Assembly: GCA_905221605.1 (NCBI GenBank) | Contig: CAJNDS010000299.1 | Span: 64,001-107,297 of the forward strand | Reading direction: 5' to 3' | From: Symbiodinium natans | Taxonomy: Eukaryota; Sar; Dinophyceae; Suessiales; Symbiodiniaceae | DNA length: 43,297 nucleotides | Shown: positions 1 through 12,170 of the stretch, one piece after another | Numbering within the stretch: position 1 is the first letter of the stretch | Layout of the letters: every line of letters begins with the position of its first letter | Program-made: the position numbers and the translations under genes | The notes under the pieces: model-generated | Seen by the model: the letters and a program-made list of their open reading frames with translations, nothing else | What the model was told of the DNA's origin: nothing | The model's database searches: none

Positions 1-49
1 CTGCTTTGCGGGCAGACCAACCAGAGCAGCGAAGGACCAAAAGGGGAAG

Positions 50-193
<144 letters not shown>

Positions 194-3100
194 AAACCAA
201 CGAGACCACCGGCTTGTTGCCCTTGCTGTGTGGTTTGTTGTTCAAGTCCCTCTCCTCACCCCCCCCAACATGCCACAGGCTCCTCCGCCGTAGTCTCGAG
301 GCTCTTGCGGCTGGAACTCGCAAACCACATGAAGCCTCAGGAGGCTGAAATTCCATAGCTTTGCGGGCTTTGAAGCTTGCGGCAAGGCCAGTGGGCAACG
401 AAAGTCTGCGAGTTGCTTTCGGAAGATGTATCGGAGCTGTGGGGACTCGGACTGTGCCTTGTCAGCTTGTCTTAAGCCGGGCATCTTCAGAACCCAACTC
501 CGAGATACTTTCCGCTGAGGCGAGGAGCTTACTGAGCTCCACGGTCAGGAGCTCGATGCGCCCCTGCTTGCCATTCACCTGCGCGGAAACTCCGAGCTCA
601 AGGAGAGGAAGCAGGGATTAGTAGGGTCTATGTGTATGTTGACTTGACTCGGGCGGGGGTGCGGGGGTTTAGCAATAGGGGCTCCTGGAAACTTAAGCCC
701 AGCTCATTTTACTCGTTAGGGTTCCTTCAACTTCACAAGGCTTCAGAATGGTCTTGGCTGATGTTCCTCCATCTTCTTCTCCTCTGTCGGAGCTGGGGGA
801 GGGGGCGCCAAGGGATCATTCCTGGAGCGAAGTCGTATTTTGCTACCAAACTTTGCCCTGTTTTGAAATAGCAATTACGATTCTGTGCAGGCATTGATTT
901 TGCATCATGCCGAGATGCCTGACTAATCGGAAGCAAATATTACGGTACCCAAGCCCTAAACCCAAACCCTTATGGGTTGGGGATACACACACACACAAAC
1001 ACATTTCGAGCAAGTAGATGCGAGATCAAAGGGCGTCATGTAGCGAACGGGAAAAGCGCCATGAGACGTGTGACCTACTGTAGCAGCACACATGCTGCAA
1101 CAAGCATTGGTGCTCAAGCTTTGTTACGAAAAACTATTGGGAATTTGAACTTGTCAGATTGACAGGAAGCTCTTCTGGGATCTTCGGGGGCACATGGGCA
1201 TTGCTCGGCAGCTCTTAAATGGCCACATCACCTTGCGTGCATTCTCAGGTTTCTAGAAATTTCACAAACGCTTGGAGAAACTAGCTGGCTCCTGTGGTCA
1301 GCTCCTCACGCTTCTGCGTCTATCTGGCTTTGACCGTAGCTCTATAAGATGTGAAGCTAACCACTCTCAACCAGGCAAGCAGGTAACAGTCAGGGCTATC
1401 GCACCTAGCCCCTGCTGACGGCTTTGGGCCTTCACCAGGAGATCCCCCGGTCTGACGTCGCATCCTGTCAGCAGGGATGGAGACTCGCTTGAAAGCCGAG
1501 AAGACATTCAATAAGAGGCTTGGTCAATCGAGGCTTCAATAGCTTCATGAAGCTATGGTGCATTCCTGACTCCCTAGAACTGGATCTCCCAGAGAAGGAA
1601 CTCTACTTAACCACAAGTTCGGCCTAAGTACTTTGAAGCACTTCTCTTGGCCCTGGTAGAGCGCTTGTAAAAACATAGCGGCCTAAGCCTCAGCCCTGAA
1701 CTTCCGTCGGCTCAGCAGCGGCAGTCGAAGAAGCTCCGAGCACTGACAGCCCTGAAGAGTCCCGAAACACCTTGGGACCCTGAGTTATACACTTGAACCC
1801 TGAATTGACTGAAGACCCCCTCAGCTCGTCATGGGGTTCAAAGGCCCTTGAAGACTCATCCTGCAACACCCCGAAACTCAAACTCGCGCGCACACGTCCC
1901 ACACAGACTGCGAGCCTTGAACTACTGGAGGGGTCAATGGCTGTTACTAACAAGGAACATGCCCCAAATGAGAATAATATTGGCATTGGACTCCTAGGAT
2001 GAGTTAGGAAGATTTTCTGAAGGGTCTCTGATCTCTGGGTCTCTTCAACACCGAATCCGGACCTGGTGCCGCGTTCTGGTTCCAGGTCTCCGCGAGCGTG
2101 CCGGGAAGGACCTGGCAAGCTTGGGCTGGGGCGCCTGCCATAAACACAAAACCCGGAACCATCACTCCTATGAGCCCGGGCCCTAAAGGGTTCAAGTATA
2201 GATAAAAGATACGTGATGTGTATCTTGTATCTAGAGGACCCCCAAACCCTCTAGGGCGTGGGCGTTCACAACCGACGGGGTTTGCAAGGCTTGGGGCATT
2301 TAATTTGGCGGCCCTTATGATCAGGAACATAAAAGATTTGGGGTGCATCATTCAGGGTGTGTTAACTGTGTGTAGGAAATATCCAACAAAGTTGCCATCT
2401 GCGAGCTATCCGATGACTTGAGCGAGTAGCCGAACATGTGACTGCATGGGCGATATGCTGTTACAAGCCCCCTCGCCGAATACCACAGCTGCTGGAATCA
2501 GGGCTCAACAGGCTGTTCTCTTTGCGACATGGTGTGCTGCAATCTTAATAAGGAATCGAGGAGTCAGAACTGCTGGTCTGAAATTTCTCCGCGTTCTAGT
2601 AAGAACCTGCGTTGAGCCCTCCTCACCCACAGCCTTGCTGATGACTCGCATGTTGTCCTTCTCCAGCTTTTTGGCCTTAGTGACCGGGCACGCCACAGAC
2701 ACACAAACCACCCAGCCACTAGAGCAAGAGGTGCTATATGGCTTTAACAATAATTATACATACCAATCACTATCATAATAGAACTCATAGTAAGAATATC
2801 AATTATGGTAATCATCTTCATACAACAATAAGCAACAGCAACAGTCATAAGCAAGAATGATACGCATACTGCGACTTGTACCGGTAGTAGGAACAGTACG
2901 AATAGGACTAACAATGCTAATGCTTCTTTTACTACTAACAATCGTGATGTCGCTTGCAACAGCGATAACGATGACGAGGACGATGATGGATGAGGAGTAG
3001 GAGGAGAAGAACCACAACTTCGCCTGCCCCACGAAATCTCAGACCGCCGTACTACCCCCATGCTGTATAAGAGCCCACACCCCACCACTGACTCGGTGCC

Positions 3101-4165
3101 CGGCATCCCAAGCGAAGCCGAACCTGCGTTTAGGGCGGCGGGGGGGGGGGGGTGGGGGGCAGGGTTAGGTGCACCGGTTGTTTATGTCGGGATGCGAAGC
3201 TTTAGGTTTTAGGACGGCATCGAAGACTGCTTCAATGTCATTCCTTTGCTTCTCATGCGCTCCCGGCCTGGAACACTGGCAAATTTGTGCCAAGCCAGGA
3301 TGTGTCAATGATACTATTCTTAAGGCTACGTGTGCAAAGAACAACAACACTGCCAATAATCAGACTACAATAGTACCAGAATACTCACGAACTCCGAATA
3401 CTGCCTAGCCATGCACATAGTCCTACAAGTCTACAACACAAAAAAAAACACCACCAATACTGGATGATTCTGATTGCTCAGAAAGCAGCATCAAACCAAC
3501 TGGGAACGTTCATCCATTTGGGTTTCGGGCTACCTGGCTACTCTTCATTCTTGCGATTCCATGCGATTCTTGCTCCTCATGCTGCTGTCTGTGGTGAACG
3601 AACGTTTCTGGCGTCTGTCCTGCTTTCCGATGTAGCAGCTCCTGGTGCAGTGCTTGCACGGTTGTCTTACTACACTATTTCTGCTCATGCGGGCCTGTCC
3701 GTGGGCTTCCGCCTGCAGAGGTCCACGATGTAGTTGCCTGACACAGTCGTGCTTTGCAAGTTCCAACAAAACATGTCAAGGGCCAAGGGTCTCGGACTTT
3801 CTCTGACTAACCCCTCTGCGGAGCACGTACCCCCCGCCCTCACACAGTGTGTCCGTTGCACGTCCTCCGGAAAACTATCAGCCCCATCATCTCACACGCA
3901 GCTCTCCAGCTTTTGTCAGCCCGTCAAGGCAGCAAGAGTGATCCTGACCTTCCACACATGCTGCATGCTATAAAGACTATAAAGGGAAGTTGCTCAGTCG
4001 CAGGGGCGGCAATATTAATGGCAATAGTACCGGGCGAGGAGGGGGGAAGAATGAGAATAACGATTTTGCTTGCCTGCCGTGCGTGCTTAGCTCACCGGGA
4101 CGCTGGGTCAGCAAGTGGTCCACCCCCCGAAGCCTCCTTGGGGTCACAGAAGCATCAAAGGGTGG
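194..4165. other. No gene recognised
   Basis: Short overlapping frames on both strands without recognisable domains. Notable sequence: AC-rich run near 988-1000, low-complexity AAC/GAT-rich stretch 2744-3000 and a G tract at 3138. Confidence 0.6.
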
Positions 4166-4170
4166 CATGT

Positions 4171-4184
4171 TTGAGCCAAAATGG
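4171..4184 (-). other. Possible dinoflagellate spliced-leader relic
   Basis: On the minus strand CCATTTTGGCTCAA is an exact 14-nt match to the 3' part of the conserved dinoflagellate spliced leader, followed by AC and an ATG (4168-4166) that opens a 63-codon frame (MPPFDASV onward, stop near 3977). Spliced-leader relics upstream of ORFs mark mRNAs copied back into the genome. The final G of the leader is missing and the ORF is unrecognised, so this is a candidate only. Confidence 0.4.
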
Positions 4185-5217
4185 TTTCTCTCCTGATTCC
4201 GCGCGACCTGACATTCCGCTAGCAGCTGGGCCTGCATCCGGCTGGGCCTTGGCCTTTTCACCTTCTCCTTGCAGGGACAGTCTGGGAGACCCTGGTCGAT
4301 TCGGGGGGTGAGCCCTTCAACAGGAGGCCAGAGGCTTCAGATTCAAACCCGGTACGAGTTAGTAACAGTTATTAGCCAAGACCACATCGAGAAGCACTTG
4401 TATGCAAACAACTAACAGTGGCCAGCAAGGTTGCTCAGAAAGGGAGATTCCGCGCGAGATATACCTGCAGGCTACAGTCCCTGCAGCACAGTATCTCCAC
4501 TGCAAAAACCACCGGAACCGCCTAAAATCCAGGGGAAGGTGCTGAAGTCATACTCTTTATGACCACCCCCCCGGCTGCCCCCGCAAAACCCACCCCGAGC
4601 CCCGAACTGACTTCTGGAATTTGGGGCTCAGGACGAACCTTGTCTTCCTTCAGCGGCCTGCAGAGGCGCCTTGGAAGCTGCGGCCTCAGACGTGAGAAGT
4701 ACGGTGCCCACACATTGGGAGGCTTCTGCTCTCTGTAATTGGAGGGGGGGAGGGTTTAGGGTTTAGGGTGTAGGGTTTAGGGTTTAGTGTGGGAGAAATA
4801 GCTCTGTGCAGCGTATAGATTGTGAGGCGCAGAGACAAACGCGCAAGAGCAGTCGCCAAAACATAGAACGCCAGCAACAGGACATGCACTTACATGTCAC
4901 GTAAAGAAACATCCGTTGCGGAAGCCACCAGAACTGCCAATTCTCTGGTAACACGCATGGAACCAACCATTCAAACCTGGAGGGTGCAACTCATGTTAAC
5001 CAACACATTGTCCCTCTAGTAGTTAGAAATACCAACATTCCCCTGAAGTCTCAGAATCCAGTGTGCACTTGGTCCAGTGCCCCTCTATGTCCAACTGTCC
5101 ACGGCCTCCTGCCTCCACCCGGCATAACATTTCTTGAGTGGGGGCCTCGTGGGGTCTCCCTGTCAATTTCAAGTCAAGTTTGCCGTGCTTTCATGGCTGT
5201 CAGAGGGGTTGGAAATA

Positions 5218-5264
5218 ACCCTAAACCCTAAACCCTAAACCCTAAACCCTAAACCCTAAACCCC
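5218..5264 (-). repeat. Interstitial CCCTAAA tract
   Basis: Six CCCTAAA units. Related short TTTAGGG tracts lie at 4751-4787 and 5590-5632. Confidence 0.9.
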
Positions 5265-5350
5265 ATTGCCGGCCCCATTCAAAGAGGGTCCACACTTGGG
5301 CTTCCGACTGCTCCGGGGAGTGGAGGATGTGACTCGTATGAGGTCAATAA

Positions 5351-5491
5351 CTTACTGTTGGTTAGCAGGGAATGAGGGAATTTTGGCCCTACAAATATGT
5401 ATATATATATATGTTTTTTATAGATTTAGCTATTTGTCTATTTATACACCCTGCAACCTCATTCCCCCATTCCCTGCTAACCAACAGTAAG
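5351..5491. mobile_element. MITE-like element (family F) with near-perfect terminal inverted repeats
   Basis: 141 nt. The left arm CTTACTGTTGGTTAGCAGGG then AATG (5351-5374) is an exact inverted copy of the right arm ending at 5491; pairing continues after one mismatch. The interior is AT-rich with a (TA)n run. ATAA stands directly outside both ends (5347-5350 and 5492-5495), a possible 4-nt target duplication. Confidence 0.75.
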
Positions 5492-5496
5492 ATAAG

Positions 5497-5571
5497 TGCC
5501 TGGCTGGCTCAACGTCAGCCGGAGGCTTCACTGCGGACTGGGCAGTCGCGTTGGCCTGTCGCGAGGGACCG
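5497..5571 (+). pseudogene. Coding-like fragment, copy 1
   Basis: 25 codons in one frame reading CLAGSTSAGGFTADWAVALA then CREGP. They align without gaps to 6304-6378, with 16 nucleotide differences. Six codons differ only at a synonymous third position, a pattern of past protein-level constraint. It starts six bases beyond the family F element. No stop-bounded gene or domain is recognised around it. Confidence 0.4.
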
Positions 5572-6303
5572 ACCTCGGATCCAAGTTCAATAGGGTTTAG
5601 GGTTCAGGGTTTAGGGCTTAGGGTTTAGGGCTTGGCCGCACAGGCTGGTAAGCTGACTGCCTGACGCCTCTTAAACCCTTCTCCGCAGCGACTTTCCAGC
5701 GGTTGCAGCCGCAATCGCGAAGGTGCGAATAGAAGCGTCCACCCACCCTTTCAGTATGATGCCTCGTATCAGACATCCCCGGATGGTGACATATCTCTGC
5801 GACTGCGATGAATCGTGGAGCACCATACTACCGGGGGCCGCATCGATGCAATCCTCAGGCTTTCTTGCGCTTCGAACCCCAATTCTCAGCTGACAGTTGA
5901 CAGCCGGTCACATGGAATAAGGTAACCTTGCTCTTGTCATGGAAGCAACAGTGATGCTTGTCAGGAAGTGCCACGTCTTGAGATCGTGGACTGAACCAAT
6001 TTGGAGTAGCCCGTAGTGCTCCCACCGCTTGGTTGAACGTCCGATGTCAGCCTCGGACTCCTCGGACTGTCTTGCTGCCTTCATTGCTATGCTTTATTCT
6101 GTTATTGGTATGCTGTCGTGTCATTCTGTCAATATCTGAGAATACTTGCATCATTCCATGACTAGTACAAGTGCTATTGTGAGGGAGATGGCATCCGCTT
6201 GAGAGTCGGCCTTCTTTCAGAGCCCTCCAAGATCCGCCTCTTCAATTCCCCTACCTTCACCCGGCATGGCCGACACGGGCAACTCGTGATTAAGTCAAAC
6301 GAG

Positions 6304-6378
6304 CGCCTGGCGGGTTCAACGTCACTCGGAGGTTTCGCTGCTGGCTGGGCAGTGACAGCAGCCTGTCGCGAGGGACCA
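6304..6378 (+). pseudogene. Coding-like fragment, copy 2
   Basis: 25 codons reading RLAGSTSLGGFAAGWAVTAA then CREGP, gap-free partner of 5497-5571. It lies in a 90-codon open frame (6199-6471) whose other parts show no clear family. May be an exon or exon relic. Confidence 0.4.
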
Positions 6379-9300
6379 AACATCGGATGCAACTTCCATA
6401 CCCGATCTCGAACTTATAGTAAGGTGATCAGGCTGCTTCCCAGGCTCTGTATGCTCCCTGATGCTCCTTGATTGACCCCCTCTCTCGCGATCAGGAAACA
6501 CAGGCCCTAAGACATAAGACAGCTCAACAGCCACTTTGAGTGAATCCAACGCCTGCGGCCCCGGACGCGCAGATGCCTGTGAGAACACAAAAGCAGAATG
6601 CTCACATCGCGTGTGAGACAACGGCTTGTTGTTAGTACCCGCAGCTGCAGGCAGTGCACGAAAGCGGTACTCAATACCATACGCCTGGCAAGCAGTGTGT
6701 CCATCACGACCGCGTCCTGCAGAAGACCCGTGACCCCCTACCCAGCCTGCGTCTGAGGCAGCGAGTCAGAGGCCTCGCGGAGGTACATGGGACACATGGG
6801 CCATTGGTTTAGGGTTTTAGGGTTTGGGGGTTTAGGGTTTAGAGCGGACTGCAGAACTCTGGGGGAGGGTTTGCAGGAAGGAGTCGACCTGTCGCTGAGG
6901 AGATCGTTTTCGTGCATCCGCCGGAGGGAGTGCTCAGACCCAACTACCATGGAAGAGCGAGCAGCAGTCTTACTCACATGGTTGCAGATCAATGCACACC
7001 TTGACCCAGAGCAACACACGTGCACAAACCTGCACATGTCACTTCAGCACACAGAGCTCATATTCTCGATGAGCATCTCTTCAAACACGTATGAACTCTC
7101 GGCGGTCGTCAGAGGAAATAGCCATCATGTTTATGTTCCCGAGCAGCCACAGCCTTCAGAGCACCTGGTAGCAGAGCCTCGGCGGCCTGGGCAAGCAGTG
7201 CTCTTCGGCGCTCCTCTTCTCCGGACCCGTATATTCAAGAACGGCCAATTTTCTGCAACCTCTTTTCAAAGGCGTGCCTTGTCATCATCTTCTTTGCTGC
7301 TCTTAGAACAGTATGAGAGATCCAATGGCAATGCATTCCATAACCCTTGCGACATCGAACTGCAAAGGCTGGTGGGTCGGCTCCGGGATGATCGTTTTTA
7401 ATTTTTGTGTGGAGTGCGTGGGGGGGGGGGGGAGGGGGGTGTCGAAACGCTGGAAGCCCTAAACCCTGTAGACCCCCCCCGCATAGGAAAAAATGAGAAA
7501 AAGACGCGGAAACATCACGTGCTTCAGCTGCCATCTCTTACAGCGATGACTGCGGGGCCTGGACCCCGCCCTTCCGCTGCCCACAGTGGGCACAGTAGTT
7601 CGCCGCCGGAGTGTATACCTTGCGTATTGCACACACGGAATGAGCAGAACTGCGCAATGACTTCTGCGAAGGACTGGTCGGGCACTAAAATTCGGCGATT
7701 CCAAGGTGGGTGAAAGTTCCTACGACCAGAAGAAGCCAAACCACAACGCCTCGAGCCTGCACGCGCGCACACTGGACTCTCTAAAGATCAACAGAGTATC
7801 GCAACTGCGCACCTAAACGAGGGATTTAGATGTAGGAGGCCTGCCTTAGGGCGACACATACTTTGCCTTGCTTTGCGGCACGGAGTTCTGCACGGTTACA
7901 GTCTCTCAGTGTAGTCTTAATGCTTTATAAGGTTCCAGCCAGTTAGGCCTAAAACATCAACCTTGAACCCAAAACCTATACCCGAGACAGCAGAGCCGCT
8001 CCCCGCAAAGCAAATTCTTCCGAGGCGCCGTTTCACAGCTTGGACACCGTTCTTTCTCCTGCACCTGGCTTCGAGGGAGCCAAGAATGCTTTGTAGTTTC
8101 GGGTTTCGGGTTTAGGAAGACGTCTTGGACACATCACAAAGCTGCGCACAGGACTAGCCACCATCGCCGCCTTCGCGGCTGCAGGTTTCGACCGGTCATG
8201 TCCGCATTCGGCGCAGAATTTCGCGCCAGGCGTGTAGACCTCAGCAGAAGCTCAAGCACGCTCTCGACTCAACAACATAGGGGACTTAACAACAATCAGA
8301 ACAGCGTTGTGGGGTTTATTTTAGTACAATTACAAAGGGACCATAAGGGAATACTATTCGCATATGACACTGCCGGCAAACGCAGCGGAGCTGCCGTGTG
8401 ACAGCTGGGACACTCCTCCAGCTCCTGCAGGGAAGGGCTCGGGCCCAGAAACAAGGAAACCCGGTATAGCAGTACCAGGCCATGGGGTACTTCATGTGTC
8501 TGCTCTTACACTATAGTCATATAGAGCTTTTGTTGGCCGCCCCGTTGAAGCCACATGCTCGTGTACTCATCCACCTAGAGCTGTGCTCAGGTTTGCGCTC
8601 TGAGTCTACGGAGCATTGTCTCCAAGCCCTTTACGCTTTAAGCAGACCGAAAGCAAAAAGAGTGCTTGTGAGCAAGACATCTGAAACAACTGAGAATCCC
8701 AAACTCGGAAAGCGAAAGGACAAGCCAATCGCGTCAGGGTTTGACGCGTTCGTCCTCAGAGCTTTCTAGGAGTGGAACTGCTTCGAAAGAGCAAGCTTTC
8801 CACCGCCTTATGAACCATCAATGCTGACCTATCAAACACTTCCCTCGCCACCAGCCCCTTACCGTAATCCCCATCCCAGGGGGCCTCTTGCGCAAAACGC
8901 CGTGACCTCGGTGAAAGGTTGAACGCGCAATCGTTGGCCCGTCGTGGTGCCTTCTAGGGGACCTCCAGGTAGAAGGACTTCGAGCTAGAACCCAGGGAAA
9001 CTACACCACTCTTTCGCTACCCACTCCTCCCAACCAAATTTGGCCCAGATAACTTACCCTTCGTGCGCCTTATGTGATTATGTGGACCTACTTTGGGTTG
9101 GGATGATTTGTGGACTATGTGGAACCCACAGTCCCGGGTACATCTGGGACAACTCAGTCGGCAAGACTCTTGCCAATTAATTCTTCACAACTCCCGGTCT
9201 CATGAAAGTGCATTTAGCACGCTCATCCCCCGAAATCCCTTTTTCCAAATTGCTTATGACACTAGCTCCTTCAGCCAGCAGGCTTAACCTGGACTGACAC

Positions 9301-10773
9301 ATCCCCCCCCCCCCCCACCCTCCCCCCGCCCCCAAGTATGAACAGTCAAAGATCCTGAAGCCCTGAACAGCCTTAACCCGACAGCAAACCTGTGGCTTGA
9401 ATTGTGCCCATCCGGATTCTGACCAGGGCTTCTGCGGCTGCACAGAGGGTTCTGATGTCGGCCCTACACCTGGATGGTGGATCCCAAAAGCAGGGCCCAA
9501 CAATTCCAACAACGACATGTGCTGGGTGTGGCAGTAGAATGTCCAGTGAGCAGGACCTTTGTCAGCATAACCTGCACACTTTCTGAGAGCGCTGCAAGCA
9601 ATGAAATCGTGACTGCTAGAGCCGAGGTACATAAAACCAAGACATTGACGAGGCATCAACAAATGCCCTGAGTAGGTTCTGAAGCCTTGGGCTTTCGGGT
9701 TCAGGGCCCAACTTGTTCTCCTGCTCTGAAAGGACGCCCTGAATCCGCCACAGAAATCTTCGGGGCTTCATTATATGGGCGGGTAGGAAGTCGAGCCTCG
9801 GGTGCGGCATGTATGGCTAACCACGAGTAGATTTGATATGGATCTACATCGACATCCATATTATATATATATATATATTCTCATACGCATACATATACGT
9901 ACATCCACACATGCAGCTCTCAAGCATTTCCACCAGTATGTGTGTATAAATATGTATATATCTGTTTATGCACATATGTCGATACAGCATTGCTTCGATA
10001 CAGTAGTTGGCGCCGGTCATGGGACTGAGGGCACTGCTGGCGACACCGTGGAAGTCAAAAGGGTCAACCTGCATCAGCGGTTTCTTGCCTGAAACCCAAA
10101 ACCCAAAACCCTATTTAGGCTTTAGGGCTTCAAATGCGGTTTCGGGCTGCCCTAGAGTGAAACAGGAATCCTCGTGGGCCTTGGCGGGGTGGCAGTGTTA
10201 GGAAGACTGAGTGGTGAGGATGGCGTGTCAGGAAGGTTTTTTGAAGGCAGGGGATGTGTCAAACAGGGTTGGGGGGGGGAGAGGGTGAGGAAGTAGGGCT
10301 CAGGGTGTGATGGATGCTGCTCCTACAGTAATCTTTTACCTAGGTCGGACGAGACGCATGGCTTGCTGGGAATTTATCCCCGCCGCCTGTATATCTGAAT
10401 GGGGGAGTCTATAGGGTTCCTATTTCCCTGTACGTCCTTACTAAGACCCAGTAAGGTACAGCCGTACGCAGATGAGGCTTTTCTCAACTTGTGGAGTGGT
10501 GGTCTGGCTACCCGAGATTTCAACTCCTCCGAGATTCGAGAGTTAACCCTACACCTAAACCCTGAGTCTTGTACCTGGGATTTCTTCGACATGTGGAATT
10601 TGGTGAGCTTCGCAGTGTTCAAGCGCTCGGGAAAACTGTGTGCTACCCTGTAAGCCCTCGAACCTCAAGCCCCCCACTAAGCCTTCCAATAAAACCCGAC
10701 CCCTCCCTTGGTGGTGCAGCCGAGGCCTTCTTTTTCTTCTTGAGGAGGCATGGGAACCTCAGCTTAGAGGCAA
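6379..10773. other. No gene recognised
   Basis: The longest frame (6787-7401 plus, 204 codons) begins inside TTTAGGG-like sequence and has no domain; I do not call it. Short telomere-like pieces at 6807-6842, G tract at 7421, C tract at 9302, AT-rich stretch at 9860-9990. Confidence 0.55.
9861..9881. repeat. (TA)n microsatellite
   Basis: Short TA run in an AT-rich stretch (9860-9990) dominated by CATA/TATA motifs. Confidence 0.9.
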
Positions 10774-11059
10774 CCCTATTGGGGGTCCAGGTTTTTCTTT
10801 CGTATTTTTCTGGATTTTCTTTCGTATTTTCATGGTCTTGGGTTTAGGGTTTAGGGTTAGGGTTTAGGGTTTAGGGTTTAGGGTTTAGGGTTTAGGGTTT
10901 AGGGTTTAGGGTTTAGGGTTTAGGGTTTAGGGTTTAGGGTTTAGGGTTTAGGGTTTAGGGTTTAGGGTTTAGGGTTTGGGGTTCACCTGAAACCATAAAA
11001 AACACGAAAAAAAAACCAGAAAAAATACGAAAAAAGAACCATCAGCCCCCTATTGGGCT
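10774..11059. repeat. Inverted repeat enclosing a telomere array
   Basis: The left arm 10774-10836 (CCCTATTGGGGGTCCAGG, then TTTCTTTCGTATTTTTCTGG, ending TTTTCATGGT) pairs at roughly 75-80 percent by eye with the right arm 10991-11059 (ACCATAAAAAACACG, then ACCAGAAAAAATACGAAAAA, ending CCCCCTATTGGG). Between them is the 140-nt TTTAGGG array. Confidence 0.75.
10840..10980 (+). repeat. Interstitial telomere array (TTTAGGG), about 20 units
   Basis: Almost uninterrupted TTTAGGG heptamers with one 6-nt unit (TTAGGG) near the left. This is the longest pure tract in the window and is flanked by the inverted repeat described at 10774-11059. Confidence 0.95.
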
Positions 11060-11964
11060 CAACACACCTAAAAACTTCGTAAGACAGGACTATACCCTCA
11101 AGCGGACCATTGTTTGTGGAGACTTGCGTTTTGTTTCGTAATGGAGACTCGAGCATGCCAAGTCCTGCAAGTACGGACCGAACCTCTTCCGTCCAATGTG
11201 CCGGGAATCTGAGATCCGCGCAGCTTCGCTGCGCGCCATGGAGCCATCGCCCGCTGCGCCACATCCGAGCGCGCTGCAGGACCCAGGATGCACCAAGAGA
11301 GGCGGAGCTCAAGGGAGAGTCGATGAGTGGGGTCTGGATTTCTCAATCTAGCACAACCATGCAAGTGAAGCGTGCTTCGTAAAACTGAATACGCGCATCA
11401 AGCATCTCAGCTGGACCGGCTATATGGGTTCAATTCTCACTGGGACTCCGTCATATTGCTGGATGCGCAAGAGTTTGGCTCAGAGTGCGGCTAGCTGGAA
11501 AGGTGTGTGGATGAAGGAGTCGGAGTGAATTCAGGGTTTATTAAGGCAGGGTTTCAGGGCACAAGCCCCAGGAGACAAGAGAAAAGAACGGCAGACCGCT
11601 GGTTTTCAGCAGTCTGCCGCTTCGTGGGCACGTTTCTGCCCTCCTCCCCTCCTGGCACAGACTGCAGTGTCGATTATGTTTGGGCTCCAAGGTTCATGAC
11701 ATACATAGGCACAGCATTGCAGACCCTGAGCCAGGGAGGATTCCCTACTACATGAAAGCTGAAAGCTCCTACCTACCAGTGGGCAAAAAAGCGGCCACGG
11801 CGGGGAATCGGGGCCAGGGCTGTCTCCAATTCGTAGATGCGCTCCAGTGCGAGTATATAACAGGCGTGCCAGCAGAGTCCACATTTCGCAAGCATGTAGC
11901 CGGTGAAGTCAAGCAAAGCAAACGGTTTCTCCCACTCTTCCCGAGTTCAAGATATTGTTGGCGG

Positions 11965-12022
11965 TGTCTCTTCTGATTGCTACTACCAAAAAAGGGCAAG
12001 AGGGTACCACCGGGCTACCAAT
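11965..12022. mobile_element. Family B right-end fragment
   Basis: ACCAAAAAAGGGCAAGAGGG then TACCACCGGGCTACCAA resembles the right end of family B. No matching left end was found upstream. Confidence 0.3.
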
Positions 12023-12059
12023 ACATTTCAAGCACCTGGTAGTTTAATTAGCCTTATAG

Positions 12060-12170
12060 TTTGGGATGATCCACCTTAGGGATTATAGTACCCCGCAGTA
12101 CCCCTTTATTATCATCCCTTTAAGGACTGTTCGTATTGGACTGTTCGTATTCTAAGCGGGAACATCCTGA
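12060..12170. mobile_element. Family E MITE-like element
   Basis: Left TTTGGGATGATCCACCTTA, right TCTAAGCGGGAACATCC: inverted ends shared with the elements at 14838, 32316 and 41808. The interior has GGGATTATAGTACCCC and a duplicated GGACTGTTCGTATT near the right end. Confidence 0.55.

Noticed and set aside
6787-7401. 204-codon plus frame
   Set aside because: It starts in degenerate telomere repeat, has no domain or codon bias, and no splice partners were found.
9301-9325. Possible polypyrimidine/branch region near the C tract
   Set aside because: No exon-like frame follows it; it is a homopolymer run.
11425-11450. T-arm-like GGGTTCAATTC, possible tRNA
   Set aside because: Flanking bases do not form the T stem or an acceptor stem; no tRNA fold was found.
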